Assembly (NCBI GenBank): GCA_025449845.1
Contig: JANWIP010000017.1
Coordinates: 62,001 to 126,000, forward strand
Source of the DNA: Solirubrobacteraceae bacterium
Lineage (GTDB): Bacteria > Actinomycetota > Thermoleophilia > Solirubrobacterales > Solirubrobacteraceae
Direction: 5' to 3'
DNA length: 64,000 nt
In this document: one piece after another, positions 14,601-21,618 of the stretch
Layout: each line of letters begins with the position of its first letter
Numbering within the stretch: position 1 is the stretch's first letter
Made by a program: the position numbers and the translations under genes
Notes under the pieces: model-generated
Seen by the model: only the letters and a program-made list of their open reading frames with translations
The model's database searches: none
What the model was told of the DNA's origin: nothing

Positions 14601-17491
14601 GCGAAGAACCGCGCCTGCGCGGGGTGGCGTGGCCCGAGCCGGGACGCGCCTATGCCGTCGGCGACAACGGCTCCATGTGGCTCTGGCGCCAGGACACGGG
14701 TCTGTGGGAGCCCGACCCGGCCAAGCCGCTGAACTTTCACGCAAACCTGACGGCTGTGGCCTTCTCGCCCCTGAATCCTCAGGTCGGCTATGCCGTGGGA
14801 AAGCAGGGGGCGCTGCTCACCTACGACAAGACCTGGACGCAGCAGACGCTGCCGGCGGAAGTGGCTCAGGCCAACTTCACCTCCGTGGCCTTTGCCGGCG
14901 GCGAAGCGCTGGCCACCTACCGCATGGTCGTCGGCGAAAAGGAGGTCGGCGGGTTACTGGTGAACGACGGTTCGGGCTCGGGCTGGCACGTGGACACGGG
15001 AGCGCAGGAACTGCTCGCCAAACTGCCCGACACGAGCGCCAGCGTGCTCTCCAGGGTCGCGGCGCTGCCCGATGGCGGAGCCCTCGCCGCCGGCCCGGGG
15101 GTCGTGATCGAGCGCGATTCCGCGGGCGCTCCCTGGCGCTTCTCCAGCCAGCCGTTGCCCGAGGCGCAGAACATCGCCGCACTCGCCGCGATCCGCGAAG
15201 GGCCAAGCGTGCGCGCGCTCGTCTCGGTGGATCTCGACGCCATCTCCAATCCCAACAACACCACCGCCTCGCTGCTGAAGATCGACAACCCCCCCGGGGT
15301 GGGCTTCGGCCAGCCAGGGCTGCTGATCGGACCGGACCCGTTGCCGGTCAGCGGCTATCTGCTGCGGGAGACCGGCGGCGGCTGGCAGGACCTCGAGCAA
15401 CAGGCCTATCCGAGCGCGCCTTCGCCTGACAACACGGACCTGCCGAACTGGCCCGATGCTGTGCTAGCGCTCGACGTCGCGCCGGACGGCTCCCGTGGCT
15501 GGGCGGTGGGCGGCCAGACGGGCGCGATCGTGCAGCAGTCTTCGATTGGGGGAGCCCAGTTCACAAGCCAGAGCGCAAGCGCGCTGCGGCTCGGTTCCGA
15601 TCTGGCTCCGCCGCAGAGCACCGCTGCGCCGATTGCCGTGCCCGGCGGTCAGGTCACCTTCGCGGTCGGCGGCGACGCACAGTGCGCGGGGCCGTGCGCG
15701 GACTTCGCCAACGAGGGCGTCGGCCCCGACGCCTGGCTGTCAGCCGCGCTCGCGCGCGCCGCGCAGATTCACGGACAGCACGAAGAACTGCGCGCCTTCC
15801 TGTACACCGGAGCGCACGTGGCCGAAGGCGCAGCGCACGCTCTGAGCGGAGTTCCCGGCGGCTTCGCGCGTGAGCAGCAGGCCTACCGTGGCGACCTCGG
15901 CGCGGCGGGTGCGCTGCCGGTGTACGTGACCCCTTCGCCTTCGGATGTCGATTCCAGCGGCAGCCTCGCCACCTTCGCGGCGGCCATGGGCACCGACTCG
16001 CCGCTGGGGAGCGCCCCCGCCGGCACTCCGCAGCCGCCTGCGGGCAGCGGCGCCTACGCGTCGGAAACGGAAGGCAAAGGCGGCAAGGTGCGCGTGATCG
16101 TGCTCGACTTCACCGCGTCCGTGTTGGCTCCGGGCGAGCTCGAATGGGCGGCTGCTCAACTCGCGCAGGCCAGGGCGGCCGGCACTCCGGCGATCGTGAC
16201 CGGCAGCGCTGACATCGCCGATCCCAATGCTCCCAACTACGACGGTCAGGACGCTGCCGCGCTCGGCGGTGTGTTGGTCTCCGGCGGGGCCTCGGCTTAC
16301 CTGTTCGACGCCACCGGCGAAAATCGCGCTGAGCGGATCGGCGCGGGCGCGAACTCGATCCCGGCGCTCGGCAGCGGCACACTCGGCTACGTGCCGCCCC
16401 CCGCCGCCCCCGAAGAATTCCTCGGCGCCGGCGGCTTCCTATTGGTGAGTGTGAACGCCGCCGCACGCGACGCCGCCACCAATCGCGCGCCGGTGAGCGT
16501 GACGCTGACCCCCAACATTTCCCAACTCGGGCTCGACGCGACCAGCGGCACGCTCCTGCGGCGCAGCCAGGTGGCGCTCTTCCAGGGGCTGGCGCGACGG
16601 CCCGCCGGAGGTCTCGAGTTGGCGGGCGGCCTCGGCACGAGCAGCGATATCGCCCCCGACCCCTATGTGCCGATCCCCGAGACCTGCATCGGCGCGATCT
16701 GCTCGCAGTTCATCGCGCCCGAATACACCTTCACCTCCTCGAACCCCGACATCGGCAACTTCGTCGAGCAGGAACCGAGCAACCCCAACCCGCTCGCCGT
16801 CCTGCAGGGTGCTGACAGCAAGCCGCTCGCAGATTCGCACTCGGGCCTGTTCTGTGCCTTCAACTCCGGCACAACCACCGTGACGATCACCACTGGCGGC
16901 CTGGCCTACTCCGAGCAGGTAACCGTTCAGGCCGGCAGCGTGCAGCAGCCTTGTGGCACGGTGCCGCTGGCCCATCCGCCCGCCGCCGTTGTGGGCGCCC
17001 CCGCGCCTCCTCCGGTGGCGCCGGCCCCCGCCTCGCCGCCACCGGCCTCGCCCGCACCCCTGGCGGTGGCGCCTCCGCCTCCGCCTCCGCTCCCTGTCCC
17101 TGTCAAGCCGCTCCCGCCGCTCGTGTCGCATCCGGTGCCGCCCACGCCGTTCTTCTTCAGGCCGGTCGTCGCGGCGCCAATAGTCGCGGCATTGCTGCCG
17201 CCTCCACCAGTCCTGGCCCGCCCAATCCCGCCGTCGGGCGCGGCGACGGTGTCGGTCCCTGCCGTAGCTGCCAAGGAAGAGCAAGAAGACGAGGAGGCCG
17301 TCGAGAATGCGCGCGCCAACATGGCCGCCTATACACCGGGTGAATCGCATCCCCCGGCCATTTCGCTACTGGCGCTGATCGTGCTCGCCGCCGGCGCAGG
17401 CACCGGCATTCGTCGCGCGGGCCGCAGACGGCGCACGCGCGCTACACCTGCCTTTGTGCGTGCTATGGCTGATCGTCGTGGTCGCTGGTGA
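11633..17491 (+). CDS. giant secreted protein: lytic transglycosylase, propeller, phosphoesterase-like and Ig domains
   Basis: 1,952 residues from the GTG at 11633, chosen because it gives a clean signal peptide (SRVLRTLLILLVLLVFGASA); an in-frame ATG at 11564 would add 23 residues. Residues about 20-85 are 16-residue low-complexity repeats. Residues 235-360 form an SLT/MltB-like lytic transglycosylase domain: GVPWEVLAGINEVETNYG with candidate catalytic Glu at 267 or 269, GWMQFLPQTW and the AYN motif IFAYNHS. A Gly-rich linker follows, then YCF48-like propeller repeats (RLRGVAWPEPGRAYAVGDNG), a metallophosphoesterase-like stretch (VTFAVGGDAQ, VIVLDFTAS), an Ig-like domain, a Pro-rich region, a transmembrane helix and an Arg-rich tail. 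It probably cuts and then stays anchored near peptidoglycan. It overlaps the signal peptidase gene by 4 nt. Confidence 0.85.
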   Translation: MSRVLRTLLILLVLLVFGASASALAFRSGGAPRLASRSALASRSGGAPRLASRSALASRSSGASALAFRSGGPSALASAFSSETSTSVTTTTSASTSSGLYPIPAPASPTVETSTSTSTLAPPSSAPSGPGELAPSVGTPAVVGQDAQPTTAVTARRSGRRRHKRHHAKRRGAADSGGTPAGPSAPSAAEVPGPSPIGATVGLPPEPLAAAGIGGQGNPLGGSPFPPGQLPSFYIETYRVPPRLLPIYQSAAARYGVPWEVLAGINEVETNYGQDLSVSSAGAEGWMQFLPQTWAEYGVDADGKGVRDPYDPADAIFAAARYLRAAGAGQSLTGAIFAYNHSGLYVESVMLRARLLAGIPPALLKALTALGEGQGRAGAIPAGAAGGGLAGRGSAGGGSAGGGSAGGGSAGTGADFAPSPSAAARGAAAASGLSTAQWHELMRRVAQLPQPRVPLTPTSASLPDRPGGVDLPPPAQAGAPALGLAPQAATGDVGSLASGAGSIALNSSIATPSASQASGGLSFQPELGLPAEAVNMVGAAPREEAGKPGVVWATGEIGAVPASAGAQEIVKTQVLLHHAAGGPGWQIVPVQDESGGKLPWSGTPSVTASGGIVLNSVIESEPHKPLDTIVTRLHDDVFAQASAPASGPGKPLETGETLYPTGSQAAPIFTAIDDAGRTGALVVPAGAPSVTGVVHYDGTQWTREQICTQYVAQNCSDGAKGLQVLAIAADSAQNAWLLASTGAEPLMLFKRTAASTGPPVWVQSQPASWEPSPDKVFARAGGQMLTVTSQGVWVDASLTSPAAPNTTADLSLLVDAASPNTILGSWCFPQAACGQGSLGAPLPSSYKSFAWPGSGSADLGTRIVAGLGRGALLRFQHAGDFQYIVGGGGNSSGDAAFATPEEGWISAAAAAGATPSAQVVHVTANPSSAALQPWPLPFRRPLSAVASQPGRTPGDPGAQVLAVGDRGQVARYLPGEGWTPEFLLSAAGAREEPRLRGVAWPEPGRAYAVGDNGSMWLWRQDTGLWEPDPAKPLNFHANLTAVAFSPLNPQVGYAVGKQGALLTYDKTWTQQTLPAEVAQANFTSVAFAGGEALATYRMVVGEKEVGGLLVNDGSGSGWHVDTGAQELLAKLPDTSASVLSRVAALPDGGALAAGPGVVIERDSAGAPWRFSSQPLPEAQNIAALAAIREGPSVRALVSVDLDAISNPNNTTASLLKIDNPPGVGFGQPGLLIGPDPLPVSGYLLRETGGGWQDLEQQAYPSAPSPDNTDLPNWPDAVLALDVAPDGSRGWAVGGQTGAIVQQSSIGGAQFTSQSASALRLGSDLAPPQSTAAPIAVPGGQVTFAVGGDAQCAGPCADFANEGVGPDAWLSAALARAAQIHGQHEELRAFLYTGAHVAEGAAHALSGVPGGFAREQQAYRGDLGAAGALPVYVTPSPSDVDSSGSLATFAAAMGTDSPLGSAPAGTPQPPAGSGAYASETEGKGGKVRVIVLDFTASVLAPGELEWAAAQLAQARAAGTPAIVTGSADIADPNAPNYDGQDAAALGGVLVSGGASAYLFDATGENRAERIGAGANSIPALGSGTLGYVPPPAAPEEFLGAGGFLLVSVNAAARDAATNRAPVSVTLTPNISQLGLDATSGTLLRRSQVALFQGLARRPAGGLELAGGLGTSSDIAPDPYVPIPETCIGAICSQFIAPEYTFTSSNPDIGNFVEQEPSNPNPLAVLQGADSKPLADSHSGLFCAFNSGTTTVTITTGGLAYSEQVTVQAGSVQQPCGTVPLAHPPAAVVGAPAPPPVAPAPASPPPASPAPLAVAPPPPPPLPVPVKPLPPLVSHPVPPTPFFFRPVVAAPIVAALLPPPPVLARPIPPSGAATVSVPAVAAKEEQEDEEAVENARANMAAYTPGESHPPAISLLALIVLAAGAGTGIRRAGRRRRTRATPAFVRAMADRRGRW
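11697..11870 (+). repeat. 48-bp in-frame tandem repeat after the signal peptide
   Basis: About three and a half copies of a 48-bp unit encode ALASRSGGAPRLASRS, alternating SGG and SSG forms. They extend the exported N-terminus without altering the frame. Confidence 0.88.
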
Positions 17492-18594
17492 AGCGCCGCT
17501 GTGGTGGTGAGCAGCCGACAACGAGTTGGTCACATATACCTCGTTTGCGGCGCCTACCCTCAGGTCGCGTGCTGATTGGACATGACAGGTTCGCGACCTT
17601 GCGCCCGCGCGCCGGTCGCACTGCCCGCGTGCGTTGCCTCGCTGTGCTGTTGGCGAGTGTTGGCGTGCTGGCTTTCGCCTTCGCTGGCTGCGGTAGCGGC
17701 TCGCACGCGGCCGGGCCGGCTGCCGCCGACGTCAATGGCGCCGTGGCGGCCGGTGCCACCACCGCCAGCACGAGCACCGCCGCCAGCACGAGCACTACTG
17801 GCACTGGCACTACCGGCACGGGCACGAGCACCACGAGCGTCACGCAGTCAGGCTCAACCACGTCGCCCGGTGCGAGCGGGAAGGGAAGCGGGTCAGGAAC
17901 CGGGGCCCCGGCGACAGGTGGCTCCGCCTCCAAGCACGGCTCCAACAACCCCCCGTCGGGCCAGGTATCGATCCCAGGCAAGCAGACCGTGCACGGCGGC
18001 AAACCCAAGACCAAGAGCGGTGCCAGCAGCGGTGCGGGTGCCGGCAGCGGGGGTGCCGCCGGCTCGGGTTCCAGCGGTAGCTCGGGCGCCAGCGCCCCAA
18101 ACGCGAACACCGGCGTGCCCTATGAAATCGCAACGAGCTCGATGGAACCGACCTTCCAGCCGGAAACGAAGATCTACTACGACCCGACTCGCACGCATCC
18201 GCAGATCGGCGAAGTAATCGTCTTCTACCTCCCTGCCGGCGGCGAAGACGGGGCCTGCGGCGAGGCGATGATCGGAGGTCGCGCCTGCGCCAACCCCGAG
18301 CCGGGACAGACGGCGAGCAAGTCGGTCTCGTTCAAGCGCGTCGTAGGCCTGCCCGGCGACAGCATTGCAATCCATGAAGGTCGCGTCATTCGCAACGGCC
18401 AACCGGAGTCCGAACCACCGATCTTCCCGTGCGGGAAGGACGAAAAAGTGGAGTGTGAATATCCAACCCCGATCACGGTGCCAGCCGATCACTACTACGT
18501 GATGGCCGACAACCGCGGGCTCCCCAAGGAGGACAGCCGCATCTTTGGCGCCGTGCCACAGGAATACATCCTTGGCACCGTGGAGGGCGGCTGA
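17488..18594 (+). CDS. signal peptidase I (S26) with a lipoprotein-like N-terminus
   Basis: 368 residues from the GTG at 17488, which overlaps the previous stop (GTGA); in-frame GTGs farther on are alternatives. A hydrophobic segment CLAVLLASVGVLAFAFAGC resembles a lipoprotein signal, though Phe at -3 is unusual. About 140 Ser/Thr/Gly/Lys-rich residues follow as a wall-spanning linker. The S26 domain starts near 205: SSMEPTF with nucleophile Ser about 218, FKRVVGLPGDSI with general-base Lys about 283, and DNRGLPKEDSRIFG near the end. Signal peptidases are normally held by a transmembrane helix; here a lipid anchor is likely. Its place between two very large secreted proteins suggests it processes them, an inference from context. 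Confidence 0.85.
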   Translation: MKRRCGGEQPTTSWSHIPRLRRLPSGRVLIGHDRFATLRPRAGRTARVRCLAVLLASVGVLAFAFAGCGSGSHAAGPAAADVNGAVAAGATTASTSTAASTSTTGTGTTGTGTSTTSVTQSGSTTSPGASGKGSGSGTGAPATGGSASKHGSNNPPSGQVSIPGKQTVHGGKPKTKSGASSGAGAGSGGAAGSGSSGSSGASAPNANTGVPYEIATSSMEPTFQPETKIYYDPTRTHPQIGEVIVFYLPAGGEDGACGEAMIGGRACANPEPGQTASKSVSFKRVVGLPGDSIAIHEGRVIRNGQPESEPPIFPCGKDEKVECEYPTPITVPADHYYVMADNRGLPKEDSRIFGAVPQEYILGTVEGG

Positions 18595-18597
18595 GCG

Positions 18598-21330
18598 ATG
18601 GCACGCGCGGTGAGAGCGGCGCTTGTGCTGGGGGTGGCGCTTGTGTTGAGGGCGGCGCCTGCGCAGAGAGCGGCATTCGCGGTGAGGGCGGCACTTGCAC
18701 TGAGGGCGGCGCCTGCACTGAGGGCCGCGCTTGCGCTCATCGTCGTGGGACTGCTCGCGCTCGCGCCGATGGCCGACGCGGAACCCGGATTTGAATACGG
18801 TGAAGTGACTCGCTTCGGCGGCTTTGACAGCAGCGCCTACAACGGTGGACAGTACGGTGGACCGCTCACGGCCGGGAAGTTCCTCGACCCCACAGGCTTT
18901 GCCGTGGACCCACAGGACAACACGGTTTATGTCGTCGATCGCACCTCGGCGCGCGAACTCAACCCACGCACGGCCTGGCGCATCCAGGAGTTCAGTCCTC
19001 AAGGCGTAGTTCTGGGCACCACGACCTTCACGCTGCCCGACGGTAACTCCGATGCGTCGGCGATCGAGGGGCTGGCGGTCGACCATCACGCTGGGCGCCT
19101 GTACGCGTTGGTCGTAGGGTCTCCGCCCGTCGGCGACAGGAACTCTTCGACGCCGGTCGCGCAGGAGCTGCTTGCATGGTTGACGACGCCGAAGGCCGGA
19201 GGACTCGTGGCGGCCACCGCCGCGGTCGGCGAAAAGGCGCTTACGCTCGATGACGTCAGCTCGCCGTCCCCGGGCAGCCCGGGGACCGTCGGAAGCGTCA
19301 TCAGCGGCGAACCCCAGTTGCTGTCGCCTGGAGCCACGCCGCTGTATTCGCCACAGGGCATCGCGGTGGACCCGCTCGAAGTCAGTGGCGTGGATGACCC
19401 CGTCGCGATTGAGGCCAGCGATCTCTCTGTCTCCGGGCGGGGGTCGCCGATATTCGGTGACACAATCGTGCAGCAGGTGGCGAGCCAGCAGCAAGGCGCC
19501 ACGACAGCCGGCGAGCTTCTTTCCAGCTGGTCCGGTGCGAGCCTGGCCGGGACACTGGGTGCGAGCTGGGGTCCGCGCGGTCTATCCACTGACCCTGACG
19601 GATCGCTCACCGTGCTGCTGGACACGAAGGAACTGAATTCAGCCGACGTATCCGTCATCAGGCTGAAGGCGGACTTCAGCGAAGCCGTTGTGCTGAACGG
19701 CAGCGCGAGTGTGCCGCCGCTCGAAGATTCCGACGAGGCGCCAATGTATATAGATGAATCGCCTTTTTTCACACTTGCGGGAGCCAGGGTCTCTGATCTG
19801 AAGGGCGCCGGTTCCCAGATTGTTCATCTCTCTGCGGCCATCCCCGGTAGCGAAGGTCCCTACGCTTCGGTGTTCTTCCCCAGCGAACCCGTCGACACCC
19901 AGGTCAGCAGCAGCAACAACGCTGGGTCGCAGTACTGGAGATCGGGCGAGAGCAGTACGGAAGGCTTCGAAGCAAACCTCGGCGTGCGGCTACTCGAGCC
20001 TGGCGCGGGAGGGGCAATCACCGACCTTCACGGGGGCACAATCGTCAATACGCTCGGCAACCAGTCCGAACGGGGGCCGTGCAACATCAGCGCTCCCTAC
20101 GCCGCTCTGGCCGCGGGTGCCGAAGGCAAGCTGTGGGTTCTCAACAAGGGCCCCAGAGCGGCACAGCCGAACACGAGCGGACAGGGACGCGAGGTTATCG
20201 AGCTGGCGCCGTCGGCCGGCGAACTCTGTCCGCAACCCGCGGGTACGTTCACGATGACTCCGGCCGGCGGATCCGGCAAGTCCGGGGAAGAAACGCTCAC
20301 CGTTCCCTCGGGTACACAGGTGACCTTCGATACCAGCTCTATCAATCGCCGACACGGCAAGCCCTTCGCCTACGAATGGGACATCGACGGCGACCCCACA
20401 AATGGGGCGGCCCATGATGGCTTCGAGAAGGTCTATGAAATGCGAGCGCCGCACTACTACTACCCGCCTTCCAAGATCACCCATATGTACACCAGCCCGG
20501 GTGAATACAAGGTGCGCGTGCGCATGCGTACCGACTATGGCGTCTATACACCACCGCAATCCGGCACCGTGATCGTCACGCCTGCGCTCACCCACCCCGA
20601 AGCTCGCTTCACCGTCACCCCGTCTGGCGCCCAGCAGGTCACGTTCAACGCCAGTGGCTCCGCGCCCGGCGTCGGCACGATCGTCAACTACCACTGGAAC
20701 TGGGGAGACGGAAGCGAAGAAGACGAAGATCCGCAGACACCCGTTGTTGCTCATGCCTATGCTGCACCCGGTGAATACCAGGTGACGCTGACGGTCACCA
20801 ATAGCGCCTACCAGTCGGCGACATCGGCGCCGCAGGCGGTGACGGTGACCGTGAGGGCATCCGCGCACACGGCGGTCGCGTCCCCGCTCGTTGGCCCACT
20901 CAATGCCATTCCCCTGCCCGGGCTCTATCCAATTCCCCCCGGTCCGGTCAACAGGGCTCCCACACGCCTCTCGCCCCATGTGCGCTTCCGCGCCGGAGCT
21001 CTGAACGTCACACTCGCCTGTCCGGCGACCAAGACGGTATGTGCGGGGATTGTCGACATCGAGACGGTGGCCGCACTTGCGGCCAAGGCGCACAAAGGCC
21101 ATAAGAAGCCAGGCCGGCTGCTGCTTGGGCATGCTGCGTTCAGGATCCTCGGTGGTCACGGCAAGTCGCTGAAGATGCATCTCTCCGCGAGGGGGGCTGC
21201 GCTGCTGACGAGCAGGAAACGCCTAAGCGTGCTCGTGGTCGTGACCGCACACGATCCGTTCGGCGACCCCGGCACGGCGACGGTCAGGATGCTGCTAAGA
21301 GCGCCAGTCGTGCACCGGCGCGGTCGCTAG
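18598..21330 (+). CDS. secreted NHL-like / PKD-domain protein
   Basis: 910 residues from the ATG at 18598, 3 nt after the signal peptidase stop. The first 47 residues are seven RAALAL-type hexapeptides followed by a signal core (ALIVVGLLALAPMADA), so the true start may be a GTG inside the repeats. Residues 60-400 contain NHL-like blades (FLDPTGFAVDPQDNTVYVVD, LYSPQGIAVDPLE). Two PKD domains follow: YEWDIDGDPTNG with YTSPGEYKVRV, and YHWNWGDGSEED with YAAPGEYQVTLTV. The C-terminal 120 residues form a Cys-containing beta-rich domain (VTLACPATKTVCAG). This is an extracellular structural or binding protein; no catalytic site was seen. It is followed by a 37-bp tandem repeat. Confidence 0.8.
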   Translation: MARAVRAALVLGVALVLRAAPAQRAAFAVRAALALRAAPALRAALALIVVGLLALAPMADAEPGFEYGEVTRFGGFDSSAYNGGQYGGPLTAGKFLDPTGFAVDPQDNTVYVVDRTSARELNPRTAWRIQEFSPQGVVLGTTTFTLPDGNSDASAIEGLAVDHHAGRLYALVVGSPPVGDRNSSTPVAQELLAWLTTPKAGGLVAATAAVGEKALTLDDVSSPSPGSPGTVGSVISGEPQLLSPGATPLYSPQGIAVDPLEVSGVDDPVAIEASDLSVSGRGSPIFGDTIVQQVASQQQGATTAGELLSSWSGASLAGTLGASWGPRGLSTDPDGSLTVLLDTKELNSADVSVIRLKADFSEAVVLNGSASVPPLEDSDEAPMYIDESPFFTLAGARVSDLKGAGSQIVHLSAAIPGSEGPYASVFFPSEPVDTQVSSSNNAGSQYWRSGESSTEGFEANLGVRLLEPGAGGAITDLHGGTIVNTLGNQSERGPCNISAPYAALAAGAEGKLWVLNKGPRAAQPNTSGQGREVIELAPSAGELCPQPAGTFTMTPAGGSGKSGEETLTVPSGTQVTFDTSSINRRHGKPFAYEWDIDGDPTNGAAHDGFEKVYEMRAPHYYYPPSKITHMYTSPGEYKVRVRMRTDYGVYTPPQSGTVIVTPALTHPEARFTVTPSGAQQVTFNASGSAPGVGTIVNYHWNWGDGSEEDEDPQTPVVAHAYAAPGEYQVTLTVTNSAYQSATSAPQAVTVTVRASAHTAVASPLVGPLNAIPLPGLYPIPPGPVNRAPTRLSPHVRFRAGALNVTLACPATKTVCAGIVDIETVAALAAKAHKGHKKPGRLLLGHAAFRILGGHGKSLKMHLSARGAALLTSRKRLSVLVVVTAHDPFGDPGTATVRMLLRAPVVHRRGR
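18612..18737 (+). repeat. seven 18-bp tandem repeats inside a signal peptide
   Basis: Seven consecutive 18-bp units of the form GAGGGCGGCGCTTGCGCT run without gaps from 18612 to 18737 and encode hexapeptides such as RAALAL, GVALVL and RAAPAL. Several junctions create in-frame GTG codons, giving alternative starts. Confidence 0.93.
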
Positions 21331-21335
21331 GCCAA

Positions 21336-21420
21336 GGCTGAACCTCGGCTAGGAATGGCTGAACTAGGTGTGGGCTGAACCTCGGCTAGGAATGGCTGAA
21401 CTAGGTGTGGGCTGAACCTC
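21336..21420. repeat. 37-bp tandem repeat downstream of a secreted-protein gene
   Basis: Two identical 37-bp units (21336-21372 and 21373-21409) and an 11-nt partial third begin 6 nt after the stop at 21330. Each holds short motifs TGAACCTCGGCTAGG and TGAACTAGG, so TGA and TAG recur. The unit length is not a multiple of three. No clear terminator hairpin was seen here. Confidence 0.93.
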
Positions 21421-21436
21421 AACTCTACCTCGAGGT

Positions 21437-21538
21437 GTTATCAACGATAACTATGGTTACCGTTCGGTGACAAATTGGAATACGGGATGTGACAAAGTGG
21501 GATAGGGGATGGAATTAATGTGTGACTTGCTATGTCAC
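21437..21538 (+). promoter_or_regulatory. upstream region of the PstS-like gene: GTGAC lattice and palindrome
   Basis: A palindrome GTTATC-AAC-GATAAC lies at 21437-21451. GTGAC occurs at 21467, 21489 and 21522, offsets of 22 and 33 bp, all multiples of 11. The last one pairs with GTCAC at 21534 as an inverted repeat. On the minus strand the units read TTTGTCAC. This is compatible with a tandem-binding response regulator such as PhoP, but no promoter hexamers could be fixed with certainty. Confidence 0.4.
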
Positions 21539-21600
21539 TGGCGATTGCCCCCGTTACCGTGACCTCCGCACAGTCCATCGATCTCTCCCTGATGGGGAGT

Positions 21601-21608
21601 GAAGGAGG
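21601..21608 (+). promoter_or_regulatory. strong ribosome binding site deciding the start at 21619
   Basis: GAAGGAGG at 21601-21608 lies 10 nt before the ATG at 21619. It argues against the earlier in-frame ATG at 21532, which would put non-signal sequence in front of the signal peptide. Confidence 0.8.
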
Positions 21609-21618
21609 TTCGGTTCGA

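Noticed and set aside
13145-14740. 531-codon open frame on the minus strand inside the giant secreted-protein gene
   Set aside because: Arg/Gly/Ala-rich shadow frame without domains; the plus frame encodes continuous propeller repeats.
21336-21420. 37-bp repeat considered as an attachment site or mobile-element end
   Set aside because: No integrase, transposase or flanking target duplication was found; a local tandem duplication explains it.
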